Shown: positions 1 to 7,376 of the stretch, piece by piece
Numbering within the stretch: the first letter of the stretch is position 1
Layout of the letters: every line of letters starts with the position of its first letter
Origin: an uncultured Desulfuromonadales bacterium
GTDB taxonomy: Bacteria > Desulfobacterota > Desulfuromonadia > Desulfuromonadales > Geopsychrobacteraceae
Direction: 5' to 3'
Length of the DNA stretch: 13,743 bases
Assembly: GCA_945787295.1 (NCBI GenBank)
Contig: CALZHQ010000076.1
Span: 1-13,743, forward strand
Program-made: the position numbers and the translations under genes
Notes under the pieces: model-generated
The model's input: the letters and a program-made list of their open reading frames with translations, nothing else
What the model was told of the DNA's origin: nothing
Databases searched by the model: none

Positions 1-109
1 CGTACGTTGTGACGGTCGGGTAAATAATCACCCCACCCTGGCTCAGGCATTCAACGACCTGATTAACGTGCCGTTTATGAGGGTTATCAGGATTAATTGA
101 CAGAATCAT
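1..109 (-). CDS. YciO/TsaC (Sua5/YrdC) family protein, N-terminal fragment
   Basis: This is the first 36 codons of a gene that leaves the window at position 1. The start is ATG at 109-107, with GAGG about 9 bases upstream on the minus strand. The fragment begins MILSINPDNP and continues to GGVIIYPTVTTY, and the next codon starts with G. This matches the N terminus of the YciO/YrdC/Sua5 family, in which TsaC/Sua5 members make threonylcarbamoyl-AMP for tRNA t6A and YciO members are less well defined. The INPDNP opening is closer to YciO. The usual family motif is YPTDTxYG; here the Asp is Val (GTC instead of GAC), at the very edge of the sequence. It lies 65 bp after the DUF493 gene on the same strand. 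Family assignment is good; the exact function cannot be decided from this fragment. Confidence 0.75.
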   Translation of the reverse strand, partial: MILSINPDNPHKRHVNQVVECLSQGGVIIYPTVTTY

Positions 110-174
110 AAAACATCCTCGCTCCTAGAAAAGATCACATTACATATTTTGCAAATCTTACGTGCATATCGCAC

Positions 175-447
175 TTAAAGCAACATTTTCAAGCCTTCTA
201 CCTGGCGCATCTCTGCATAGATACTTGTCAACTGCTGGTAGCTATATAATGTCACCATGAGCGATACTGACTGATAGGTGCCCTTGCCGCTCGAACGACT
301 ACAAATTGCATCAGCAGGCACAGCAACATGCTGACTCGCAGCCGCCACTATTGCCTGCTTGAATTCTTGACCAGCCACGCCGACCGCTTTAAATTGATAA
401 TGGCAGGGGAATTCAAGTAAATCTTTCGCCTTAGCCTTATCGGTCAT
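175..447 (-). CDS. DUF493 (YbeD-like) small protein
   Basis: The gene encodes a 90-residue soluble protein with no signal peptide or membrane segment. Its pattern is that of the DUF493/YbeD family: [11 protein letters not shown] near residue 13, a central [14 protein letters not shown] strand around residues 52-65, and a C-terminal helix ending VEGLKMLL. E. coli YbeD has a ferredoxin-like, ACT-domain-like fold and no firmly established role, so none is assigned here. The ATG at 447-445 overlaps the dut stop codon as ATGA and is preceded by AGGAG, so translation is probably coupled to dut. The length is typical of the family. Confidence 0.82.
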   Translation of the reverse strand: MTDKAKAKDLLEFPCHYQFKAVGVAGQEFKQAIVAAASQHVAVPADAICSRSSGKGTYQSVSLMVTLYSYQQLTSIYAEMRQVEGLKMLL

Positions 448-902
448 TTAACGTCTCCTGAATGACCCGTGTGTCCAAAACCACCGACGCCACGATCGGT
501 TTCTGAAAGCTGCTCTACTTCAAGCAGCACTGCTTGGCAAACCGGTGCGACAACCAACTGGGCTATGCGATCCCCTGGATTAATGGTGAAGAGTTCATGA
601 CCGTGGTTAATCAAAATGATACCGATTTCGCCACGATAATCCGCGTCGATGGTTCCGGGTGAATTTACCAGAGCAATTCCATGCCTCACCGCCAAGCCGG
701 AACGGGGTCGGACCTGTATCTCAAAACCTGGAGGAATCGCAACCGCCAACCCGGTTGGCACCAAACAACGCTGTCCGGGAGCTAGTTCTATAGACGATTC
801 TGGGCGGGCCTGAACATCAAGGCCTGCTGCCAACTCGGTCATGTACTGTGGAACCTGGGCTTGCGGATGGAGTTTTTTGAATTCGATTCTTGGCTTTTGC
901 AT
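444..902 (-). CDS. dut: Deoxyuridine 5'-triphosphate nucleotidohydrolase (dUTPase)
   Basis: This cytoplasmic trimeric enzyme hydrolyses dUTP to dUMP and pyrophosphate, keeping uracil out of DNA and supplying dUMP for dTMP synthesis. All five trimeric dUTPase motifs are visible in 152 residues: AAGLDV (25-30), RPRSGLA (65-71), [12 protein letters not shown] (83-94) with the likely catalytic Asp86, GDRIAQLVV (110-118), and the C-terminal [10 protein letters not shown] (137-146) that closes over the nucleotide. I start it at ATG 902-900 ([10 protein letters not shown]). The open frame extends to 956, but the extra 18 codons lie inside the end of the M16 peptidase gene and do not look like dUTPase. 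The ribosome binding site is weak, so coupling to the peptidase gene ending at 913 is likely. The stop overlaps the next gene's ATG. Confidence 0.95.
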   Translation of the reverse strand: MQKPRIEFKKLHPQAQVPQYMTELAAGLDVQARPESSIELAPGQRCLVPTGLAVAIPPGFEIQVRPRSGLAVRHGIALVNSPGTIDADYRGEIGIILINHGHELFTINPGDRIAQLVVAPVCQAVLLEVEQLSETDRGVGGFGHTGHSGDVK

Positions 903-912
903 ATCTATCAAA

Positions 913-2175
913 TCAACCCGGTATGGACAACATGTCCAATGAAAATTCGCTGGCATTAACCGGCCCGACCACCTGCAGATTTAATGAGTCATCAGATAAT
1001 AACTGATTGGCAAGTCGCTGCAATGAATCAACTGTCACCATGTCGATCTCAGCGATAATTTCCTCTATTTGCGGTTGATGACCGAGGAAAATTTCGTTTT
1101 TCGCCAGCCGGGTCATGCGATTGTCTGAACTCTCCAGAGACAATAGCAGCGTCCCCTTCATCTGCTCTCGAGCCATATACAGTTCTTCGCTACCGATGAA
1201 ACCATTCTTGAGGCTGGCAAACTGCTCAAGGGTCAACTGCAGAGTTTCATGCAGGTCAGTTGGGCTGGTGCCGCCATAAACGACCAGCGAACCGGCGTCA
1301 GAATGAACATTCAGATAGCTGTAAATTGAATAAGCCAGGCCACGTGCTTCTCTAATTTCCTGAAACAACCGCGAACTCATGCTGCCACCGAGGATGCTGT
1401 TCAACAGTTGCAGCACAAAACGGTCTTCATGGTTCTGCGGCAAAGCCTGGCAACCGAGACAAAAGTGGCTTTGTTCAAGATCCTTTTTGGTGACCTGAAC
1501 GCCAGGTCGATACTCAGGCAGGGTACAGAGGTTATCTGGAGCACCGGAATCTACGACAGAGAACGCTTGCACCAATTGATCGACAATTCGCTGATGCTTA
1601 AGGTTGCCTGCGGCGACAATCAGAATATTATGTCCTAGGTAGCGCCGCTCCAACATCTGCAGAAGATCTGCTTGTGAGATTCGATTGACTGAATCACTGT
1701 TGCCAAGTACTGGCCGACCAAGAGGATGTGTATGCCAGATCTCCTTGCAAAACAGATCGTGTACCTGGTCGTCAGGAGTGTCCTCAACCATCGAGATTTC
1801 TTGCAGAATGACGCGACGTTCTTTTTCTATTTCGGATTCAGCAAAAGTAGAATTGAGAACCAGATCTGAGAGGAGCGATATCGCTTGGGGGAGTTTATCG
1901 CCAAGAACTTTGGCGTAGTAGCAACTGAATTCTCGGCCGGTGAAGGCATTCAGCACTCCACCGACCGAATCGATCTCTTTGGCTATCTGTAGTGATGAAC
2001 GGCTTTTCGTTCCCTTAAAGAGCATGTGCTCAATGAAATGCGATATCCCGCTTAAAGATTCCTCTTCATGACGGGAGCCGTTCTGCACCCAAAAACCGAT
2101 CGCTGCAGAATGAAGTCCCGGCATCCGTTCAGTCACGACACGGATGCCGTTTTTCAGGGTCGACTTCTGCAACAT
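913..2175 (-). CDS. M16 family zinc peptidase (processing-peptidase/PqqL-like)
   Basis: The gene encodes a 420-residue single-unit M16 metallopeptidase with the inverted zinc motif HxxEH as HFIEH (His46, Glu49, His50). The third ligand is probably Glu126 in RVILQEI, 76 residues downstream as in mitochondrial processing peptidase beta; Glu119 matches the accessory glutamate. The C-terminal half carries the family's R/Y signature in [14 protein letters not shown] near residue 280. No signal peptide is visible, so it is probably cytoplasmic, and its substrate is unknown. Homologues of this type often sit directly after pnp in bacteria, including Bacillus (MlpA/YmxG) and Geobacter. The ATG at 2175-2173 lies 12 bp after the pnp stop, with a purine-rich stretch before it. 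Confidence 0.92.
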   Translation of the reverse strand: MLQKSTLKNGIRVVTERMPGLHSAAIGFWVQNGSRHEEESLSGISHFIEHMLFKGTKSRSSLQIAKEIDSVGGVLNAFTGREFSCYYAKVLGDKLPQAISLLSDLVLNSTFAESEIEKERRVILQEISMVEDTPDDQVHDLFCKEIWHTHPLGRPVLGNSDSVNRISQADLLQMLERRYLGHNILIVAAGNLKHQRIVDQLVQAFSVVDSGAPDNLCTLPEYRPGVQVTKKDLEQSHFCLGCQALPQNHEDRFVLQLLNSILGGSMSSRLFQEIREARGLAYSIYSYLNVHSDAGSLVVYGGTSPTDLHETLQLTLEQFASLKNGFIGSEELYMAREQMKGTLLLSLESSDNRMTRLAKNEIFLGHQPQIEEIIAEIDMVTVDSLQRLANQLLSDDSLNLQVVGPVNASEFSLDMLSIPG

Positions 2176-2187
2176 TTGCTTTCTTCT

Positions 2188-4287
2188 TTAACCTTCTTCG
2201 GGAAGGGTTTGACCAAGCGCTTCTTTACGCGACAGCTTGATCTTGCCCTGACGATCAACACCGATACATTTAACCAGCACTTCATCCCCTTCATTCAGAA
2301 CATCAGTGACGTTCCGTACCCGTTCCTTGTCCAGTTCGGAGACGTGAACCAGACCGTCAGTCCCAGGAAAGATTTCAACGAAAGCGCCGAATTCCATGAT
2401 TTTCTTGACCTTGCCAGCGTACAGCTTGCCGACTTCTGCTTCTTGAGTCAGATCACGGATCATCTTGATCGCAGCTTTAGCCGCGGCACCGTCGGTGGAT
2501 GCGATCTTGATGGTGCCATCATCTTCGATGTCGATAGCACAACCGGTCGCATCAATGATGCCACGGATATTCTTACCACCGGAACCGATAACGGTACGTA
2601 CCTGGTCCTGTTTAACCTGAATGCTGGTAATCTGCGGCGCATACGGGGAAAGTTCAGCACGTGGAGCATCGATCGCCTTGGACATTTCACCGAGGATGTG
2701 AATACAACCCTCACGCGCCTGATCCAGCGCCTGCTGCATGATTTCCTTGGTAACACCAGTAATTTTGATATCCATCTGCAAAGCAGTGATACCTCTAGCA
2801 TTACCGGTAACTTTAAAGTCCATGTCGCCCAAGTGATCCTCATCACCGAGGATATCGGAGAGAACGGCAACATTATCCCCTTCTTTAATCAAGCCCATGG
2901 CGATACCAGCAATCGCTTCAGATACCGGCACACCGGCATCCATCAACGACAGGGAGGCACCACAAACCGAAGCCATCGAAGAGGAACCGTTTGATTCCAG
3001 TACATCAGAGACAATCCGGATGGTGTAGGGAAAGTCATCGGTGCTCGGCAGAACCTGTGCGGCACTGCGCTCGGCAAGCATTCCGTGACCGATTTCACGA
3101 CGGCCTGGGAAGAGACGCATACTGGTCTCGCCGACACAGAATGGAGGGAAGTTGTAATGGAGCATGAATTTCTTGAAATCCATTCCCTGGACATTATCCA
3201 TCCGCTGCTCGTCAGACCGGGTACCGAGGGTGACCGCAACTAGGGCCTGAGTTTCGCCACGGGTAAACAGAGCACTACCATGAGCGCGTGGCAGAACACC
3301 AACTTCACAGCTGATGGGGCGGATCGTGGTCATGTCGCGACCATCGATACGGACACGATCGTTGGTCACCATCAGACGAACAATCTTTTTTTCGATTGCA
3401 CTCAGGGCAGAAGAGACTTCGTCTTCACGACCTTCGTACTCATCAGCCAATTGTTCCTTGGCTGCGGTACGAATATCACCCAGAGCAGCATAACGCTCCT
3501 GCTTGCTGCGAATTTTGACAGCTTCAACGACCTTTGACTCAACGAGGCCAAGGGCTTTAGCAGCCAGCTCTTCATCAGCCTGAGGCACATCAAAGGCGCG
3601 CTTCTCATTACCAACCAGCTTAGCCAGTTCTTCCTGAACGGCAATCAGTGGCTGCAGGGCATCGTGTCCAAAGAAAATGGCTTCGAGAATTTCTTCTTGC
3701 GAAAGAAATTTCGATTCACCCTCAACCATCATGACAGCAGTTTTGGAACCGGAGACGACAATCTCAACATCGCTAAGTTCCATCTGCTCTCTGGTTGGGT
3801 TGGCAATAAGCGCACCCTCGACTCGGCCAACGCGGACTGCTGCAATTGGACCTTCAAAAGGAATGTCGGAAATTGCTACCGAAGCCGAGGCAGCAACCAT
3901 AGCCAGGGTATCCGGGTCATTAACCATGTCAGCAGAAATAACCGAAGGCATGATCTGGGTTTCGAACATGTAGCCTTTGGGGAAGAGCGGACGCATCGGA
4001 CGGTCGATAAGACGACAGATCAGGGTTTCACGCTCAGTGGTGCCACGCTCACGACGAAAGAAAGAGCCGGGAATCTTGCCGGCTCCATAAAATTTTTCTG
4101 CGTAATTCACGGTCAGGGGAAAGAAATCCTGCCCTTCACGCATTTTTCTGGCGGAGACCACGGTACAGAGCACCTTGGTCTCACCGTAAGTCACGATAAC
4201 CGCACCGTCAGCTTGACGGGCAACTTTACCGGTTTCAATGGTCAACGGCTGACCGTTGAATTCTACTTCTACCTTATGATAGGCCAT
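2188..4287 (-). CDS. pnp: Polyribonucleotide nucleotidyltransferase (PNPase)
   Basis: PNPase degrades RNA 3'->5' by phosphorolysis, releasing nucleoside diphosphates, and can add tails in reverse; it works as a ring-shaped trimer. The 699-residue protein has the full layout: RNase PH domain 1 (about 10-145), an alpha-helical linker, RNase PH domain 2 (about 310-545), a KH domain with GSGGKNIRG near 565, and an S1 domain from about 618 ([11 protein letters not shown]) to 690. Asp484, Asp490 and Lys492 in [11 protein letters not shown] align with the E. coli catalytic residues Asp486, Asp492 and Lys494. The RNA-contacting loop reads [12 protein letters not shown] rather than the commoner FFRREGRPSE form. 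The ATG at 4287-4285 follows an AAAGGAG site. It is downstream of rpsO, as in E. coli, and a hairpin precedes its ribosome binding site. Confidence 0.98.
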   Translation of the reverse strand: MAYHKVEVEFNGQPLTIETGKVARQADGAVIVTYGETKVLCTVVSARKMREGQDFFPLTVNYAEKFYGAGKIPGSFFRRERGTTERETLICRLIDRPMRPLFPKGYMFETQIMPSVISADMVNDPDTLAMVAASASVAISDIPFEGPIAAVRVGRVEGALIANPTREQMELSDVEIVVSGSKTAVMMVEGESKFLSQEEILEAIFFGHDALQPLIAVQEELAKLVGNEKRAFDVPQADEELAAKALGLVESKVVEAVKIRSKQERYAALGDIRTAAKEQLADEYEGREDEVSSALSAIEKKIVRLMVTNDRVRIDGRDMTTIRPISCEVGVLPRAHGSALFTRGETQALVAVTLGTRSDEQRMDNVQGMDFKKFMLHYNFPPFCVGETSMRLFPGRREIGHGMLAERSAAQVLPSTDDFPYTIRIVSDVLESNGSSSMASVCGASLSLMDAGVPVSEAIAGIAMGLIKEGDNVAVLSDILGDEDHLGDMDFKVTGNARGITALQMDIKITGVTKEIMQQALDQAREGCIHILGEMSKAIDAPRAELSPYAPQITSIQVKQDQVRTVIGSGGKNIRGIIDATGCAIDIEDDGTIKIASTDGAAAKAAIKMIRDLTQEAEVGKLYAGKVKKIMEFGAFVEIFPGTDGLVHVSELDKERVRNVTDVLNEGDEVLVKCIGVDRQGKIKLSRKEALGQTLPEEG

Positions 4288-4303
4288 ATTTTCTCCTTTT
4301 TAC

Positions 4304-4325
4304 GTTTTCCAGCCATCTGGAAAAC
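4304..4325 (-). promoter_or_regulatory. Perfect hairpin in the pnp leader
   Basis: The arms GTTTTCCAG and CTGGAAAAC form a 9-bp perfect stem with a 4-base loop. On the minus strand it ends about 8 bases before the AAAGGAG ribosome binding site of pnp. A weaker 6-bp stem lies farther upstream (CTGTTC/GAACAG, 4371-4387). The E. coli pnp leader contains stem-loops cut by RNase III for PNPase autocontrol. A comparable role here is inference from position only. Confidence 0.5.
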
Positions 4326-4430
4326 ATCAGCCTGTTAATGTCAGCTGTAGGAGGTTGGCCTGAGACAACCCTGTTCAAAACGAACAGCGACTCTCTCCGG
4401 ACAGCCTCCAGAGCTACGACAGTGAAAGTA

Positions 4431-4463
4431 AAAAGCAGCATGCCCTTAAGGCATGCTGCTTTT
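4431..4463 (-). terminator. Terminator-like hairpin after rpsO
   Basis: The 14-base arms AAAAGCAGCATGCC and GGCATGCTGCTTTT form a perfect stem around a 5-base loop. On the minus strand the structure begins 2 bases after the rpsO stop codon and its 3' arm runs into a short T-rich stretch (TTTTT then ACTTTC). It looks like an intrinsic terminator or a partial read-through terminator between rpsO and pnp. It would also protect the rpsO mRNA 3' end. E. coli has a terminator at the same place. Confidence 0.8.
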
Positions 4464-4465
4464 GT

Positions 4466-4732
4466 TTAGCGGCGAATCCCGAGAGCTTTAATGATCGTCC
4501 GGTAACGCTCGATGTCCTGCTTGACCAGATAATCAAGCAAGCGCCGGCGTTGACCGACCATCTTCAGCAGTCCACGGCGAGAGTGGTGATCCTTCTTGTG
4601 AGTCTTGAAGTGATCTGTCAGGTAAGTGATCCGTTCGGTCAGAAGTGCAATTTGTACTTCCGGAGAACCGGTATCACCTTCGTGACGCTTGTATTCGCTA
4701 ATGATTTCCTGTTTACGTTCTGTGCCCAGCAC
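4466..4732 (-). CDS. rpsO: 30S ribosomal protein S15
   Basis: S15 binds the central domain of 16S rRNA early in 30S assembly and contributes to an intersubunit bridge. The 88-residue protein has the normal length and the family signature: [17 protein letters not shown] near residues 20-36, then [29 protein letters not shown] at about 41-69, and ends with ALGIRR. The start codon is GTG (4732-4730), preceded by AAAGGAG with 6 bases of spacing. It has a candidate promoter and leader hairpin upstream and a strong hairpin directly downstream, so it can probably be made as its own transcript. Confidence 0.98.
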   Translation of the reverse strand: MLGTERKQEIISEYKRHEGDTGSPEVQIALLTERITYLTDHFKTHKKDHHSRRGLLKMVGQRRRLLDYLVKQDIERYRTIIKALGIRR

Positions 4733-4757
4733 TGCAATCTCCTTTTAGTTTACAATA

Positions 4758-4775
4758 AAGCCAGTGGCGTGGCTT
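4758..4775 (-). promoter_or_regulatory. Hairpin in the rpsO leader
   Basis: Complementary arms AAGCCA and TGGCTT (6 bp) with a 6-base loop lie about 25 bases upstream of the GTG start of rpsO, between the candidate promoter and the ribosome binding site. S15 represses its own translation by binding leader structures in several bacteria, with unrelated structures in different groups. This stem could be part of such an element, but nothing in the sequence proves it. Confidence 0.35.
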
Positions 4776-4800
4776 GTTTCAACATATTTACAACCTACGC

Positions 4801-4829
4801 TATCTACCATAGTTAGGGTGCCCTGTAAA
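4801..4829 (-). promoter_or_regulatory. Candidate sigma-70 promoter for rpsO
   Basis: On the minus strand, TTTACA (4829-4824) and TAGATA (4806-4801) are separated by 17 bases in the AT-rich gap after the truB stop. The -35 box is close to TTGACA and the -10 box is a fair match. A start site near 4793 would leave a leader of about 60 bases that includes the hairpin at 4758-4775. In E. coli rpsO also has its own promoter. Confidence 0.5.
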
Positions 4830-4846
4830 GAATTTTTAAACTTTAA

Positions 4847-5752
4847 TTATCGGCCAACAAAGACCCTGATCAACTCGAAATCTCCACGTTTTTCATTTAA
4901 CCGCTCTGGTGCATATCGAGCCATCGCAGCCAACGAACCAGCTACCTGCAAACGAACTAATTGCCCGCTCCCAACTCCCATCTCAGCAGTTGCTTGCTCG
5001 ATTGCGGGCGGGACCCCGCAGCGAAGAGCAGATACGGCACTAGCGGCAACCTGTAGCGCAGGATAATCTGCCAGCGCCTCATCCAGACTCAATATTTCCA
5101 ACGATTCATCGCCTGAACTTTTCAACTGCTCCAGAGTAACACAGTCAGCAATCGCAAACTGCCCACTGCGGGTGCGGCGCAGGTCGGTCATATGTGCCCC
5201 ACATCCAAGCTCTTCACCGATATCGGCAATTAACGTCCGGATATAAGTTCCCTTAGTACAATCTACCTCGATCGTAACATATGGCAAGTCCGCACCAACA
5301 ACATCCAACCGAGTAATAGTGACCGGTCGTGCCTCACGCTCGACAATCTCCCCCTGGCGGGCCAATTTATAGAGCGGCACACCATTTTTCTTTAAAGCCG
5401 AAAACATCGGCGGAACCTGCAATATATCACCGCGGAATTGGCTACAGGCAGGCAGAATCTTGTCTTCCATGTCTGCCGCTACAGTCCTCTCCAGCAGTAT
5501 CCGCCCTTCAGAATCGAGGGTATCAGTTGTCACACCCAGCTTGAAAACTGCGCGATAACTTTTATTGTCGGCCAGCAAGAACTGTAAAATCTTGGTCCCG
5601 TCACCAACCGCGACTGGGAGTACGCCGGTCGCCAAAGGATCTAACGTGCCCGCGTGACCGACTTTTCGCGTCTTGCAAATTCGGCGCACCTGGCGAACAA
5701 CATCGTGCGACGTCATTCCTGCAGGCTTATCTATCAGTAATAATCCGTGCAC
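4847..5752 (-). CDS. truB: tRNA pseudouridine(55) synthase
   Basis: TruB converts U55 in the T-loop of nearly all tRNAs to pseudouridine and also acts as a tRNA folding chaperone. The 301-residue protein starts with the usual GLLLIDKPAGMTSHDVV and contains the catalytic block GHAGTLDPLATGVLPV with nucleophile Asp38. Further family blocks are KSYRAVFKLGVTTDT (about 64-78), QVPPMFSALKKNGVPLYKLAR (about 112-132) and GTYIRTLIADIGEELG (about 168-183). A PUA-like C-terminal region follows. The start is GTG (5752-5750), 5 bp after the nrnA stop, with no strong Shine-Dalgarno sequence, so translational coupling is likely. A candidate rpsO promoter lies just past its end. Confidence 0.97.
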   Translation of the reverse strand: MHGLLLIDKPAGMTSHDVVRQVRRICKTRKVGHAGTLDPLATGVLPVAVGDGTKILQFLLADNKSYRAVFKLGVTTDTLDSEGRILLERTVAADMEDKILPACSQFRGDILQVPPMFSALKKNGVPLYKLARQGEIVEREARPVTITRLDVVGADLPYVTIEVDCTKGTYIRTLIADIGEELGCGAHMTDLRRTRSGQFAIADCVTLEQLKSSGDESLEILSLDEALADYPALQVAASAVSALRCGVPPAIEQATAEMGVGSGQLVRLQVAGSLAAMARYAPERLNEKRGDFELIRVFVGR

Positions 5753-5757
5753 TTAAA

Positions 5758-6705
5758 TCAGGTCAGCAGTTGATCTAACAGAGAGGATACTTTGGCTCGC
5801 GCGTCAGCGAGAGTGCCTTGTATTTTTGCGCCGGCTGCATTGTGATGACCGCCACCGCCAAGTTCACGCGACATAGAACCAACATCGATTTTGCCGCGAG
5901 AGCGGAAGCTTATCTTAAACTCATCCTTACCAACCTGGCGGAAGAACAGGGCGACCTCAACGCCACGAATAGCGCGTGGATAATTCACAAAGCCGTCGGT
6001 ATGCTCTTCCGTGGCCCCTGACTCTTTCAAGATAGCGTCGGTCATCGCCATCGAGGCGTAACGTCCGCAAGAGGATATCTCCAGAGTCGGAAGAACCAAG
6101 CCGAGCAGTTTCATTCTTTCTGGAGCAAGGCTTTCGTAAAGACAGTTGGCAACCTCCCAAGGATCGACCCCCATACCGACCAGACGTCCAGCAACGGTGA
6201 AAGATTCTGGGTTTGCACTCGAATAGCGAAACGATCCGGTGTCGGAAAGAATCCCCAGATAAAGACACTTGGCCACGGCGAGACTCATCTGATAATTGCA
6301 GCGATTCAAAACCCTCTCAATAAGAATCGCTGTCGCACTGGCCGCTGTGTCGAGGTAGCAGATATCGCCGAACTCAGAATGGGGATGATGATCAATATTA
6401 ATCAAGGTCTGACTGCATTCCTGGGCAGGAATACCGGAACGCGACAAATCACCGGCATCAAGAACAAAGGCAACATCAAACTGAGGATTTTCAGGGAGAT
6501 CGGTAACTAACTGATCAAACCCAGGCAAAAACTGCATAATCTGAGGAACGCCATCAACATTGAGAGCAACGACATCTTTGCCCATTTCACGCAACGCATT
6601 TGCCAAACCGAGCGTAGAACCGATGGCATCACCATCCGGATTCTCGTGTGAAACCACCAGAAAGCTTTGCTTGCTCTCGATCTGTTCAACTATCTGCTGA
6701 ATCAT
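5758..6705 (-). CDS. nrnA: DHH/DHHA1 phosphoesterase, NrnA-type oligoribonuclease/pAp phosphatase
   Basis: The 315-residue cytoplasmic protein has DHH family motifs in order: HENPDGDAIGS (20-30), DAGD (83-86), the name-giving DHH (105-107), SDTGSFRY (154-161), and the C-terminal DHHA1 glycine loop GGGGHH (283-288). Enzymes of this type degrade 2-5 nt RNA (nanoRNA) and/or dephosphorylate pAp, using metal ions held by the Asp/His residues. This completes the RNA turnover begun by PNPase in the same cluster. Some family members prefer cyclic dinucleotide intermediates such as pApA, so the exact substrate is inferred. The ATG at 6705-6703 lies 20 bp inside the end of rbfA. In Geobacter-type genomes the gene occupies this same slot between rbfA and truB. 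Confidence 0.93.
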   Translation of the reverse strand: MIQQIVEQIESKQSFLVVSHENPDGDAIGSTLGLANALREMGKDVVALNVDGVPQIMQFLPGFDQLVTDLPENPQFDVAFVLDAGDLSRSGIPAQECSQTLINIDHHPHSEFGDICYLDTAASATAILIERVLNRCNYQMSLAVAKCLYLGILSDTGSFRYSSANPESFTVAGRLVGMGVDPWEVANCLYESLAPERMKLLGLVLPTLEISSCGRYASMAMTDAILKESGATEEHTDGFVNYPRAIRGVEVALFFRQVGKDEFKISFRSRGKIDVGSMSRELGGGGHHNAAGAKIQGTLADARAKVSSLLDQLLT

Positions 6706-7054
6706 CGCTTAAATCATCCTGCACCTGGCGCAGCAGATTCTCAATTTTTTGACCATAGTTGATTGAAGAATCATATTGAAAACGGATTTCCGGGATAAAA
6801 CGCATCCGCATTATCTGTCCGAGCTGACGACGCACATACGGGGCAACGCTTTTCAAGCCACGCTCCGCATCTTTCCGCTCACTGGCTTCATCTGTCACGG
6901 TAAAAAAAACTTTGGCCACGCTGAGATCTCGCGACACTGTAACTCCGGTAATAACCACAGGAGCGACGCGGGGATCTTTGACCCCTTGCATCATCATCTG
7001 GGCAATCTCTGTATGGATCTGTTCTCCGACCCGTTCAGGACGATAACTACTCAA
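6686..7054 (-). CDS. rbfA: 30S ribosome-binding factor A
   Basis: RbfA is a KH-like assembly factor that binds immature 30S subunits and helps the 5' end of 16S rRNA mature; it matters most in the cold. The 122-residue protein begins SSYRPERVGEQIHTEIAQMM and has the family core KDPRVAPVVITGVTVSRDLSVAKVFFT (about 26-52) and the late block MRFIPEIRFQYDSSINYGQKIENLL (about 83-107). The start is TTG (7054-7052), forming a TTGA overlap with the stop of the DUF503 gene. A GGAG lies about 12 bases upstream, and the protein has the usual N terminus with this start. Its 3' end overlaps nrnA by 20 bp. Confidence 0.96.
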   Translation of the reverse strand: MSSYRPERVGEQIHTEIAQMMMQGVKDPRVAPVVITGVTVSRDLSVAKVFFTVTDEASERKDAERGLKSVAPYVRRQLGQIMRMRFIPEIRFQYDSSINYGQKIENLLRQVQDDLSDDSADS

Positions 7055-7353
7055 TGAACTTCATCTCCGTAATGCAGGTACTCAACATCGCTATTGAGCA
7101 GTTCAGCAAAACCAGAACTGTAGATTTCTTCTTCCACTTTATAAAAAACCGCTGCAATATGCGATTCTTCTGCAGCGGTCATACTTAACCCAAGGATAAC
7201 CCGCTGCAGAAGATCGAGACAACCGACCTCGGCAGCCGAGACCGGAAAACGGGAACGCAGACGAGCAAGGATACGATTAACGTGAGAACGCTTCTGTTTC
7301 AGGCTCTGAATCTCATACAATCTGATATCGAGACGTAATACTCCGACGACCAT
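7051..7353 (-). CDS. DUF503 (YlxP-like) protein
   Basis: The gene encodes a 100-residue soluble protein of the DUF503 family, recognisable from the opening VVGVLRLDIRLYEIQSLKQKR, the block RFPVSAAEVGCLDLLQRVILGLSM (about 35-58) and the final acidic strand. B. subtilis YlxP belongs to this family and also lies between infB and rbfA. It has been linked to ribosome assembly, but no reaction is established. The ATG at 7353-7351 follows infB by 23 bp, with AAAGGG in the gap. The stop overlaps the rbfA start. Confidence 0.9.
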   Translation of the reverse strand: MVVGVLRLDIRLYEIQSLKQKRSHVNRILARLRSRFPVSAAEVGCLDLLQRVILGLSMTAAEESHIAAVFYKVEEEIYSSGFAELLNSDVEYLHYGDEVH

Positions 7354-7376
7354 GAGCAGAGCCCTTTACCAAGAGA

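Noticed and set aside
2068..2994. 308-codon plus-strand open frame opposite pnp
   Set aside because: It is the antisense of a clear PNPase gene; no family features and no ribosome binding site.
3664..4338. 224-codon plus-strand open frame opposite the 5' part of pnp
   Set aside because: Antisense shadow of pnp codons; composition is not protein-like for this region.
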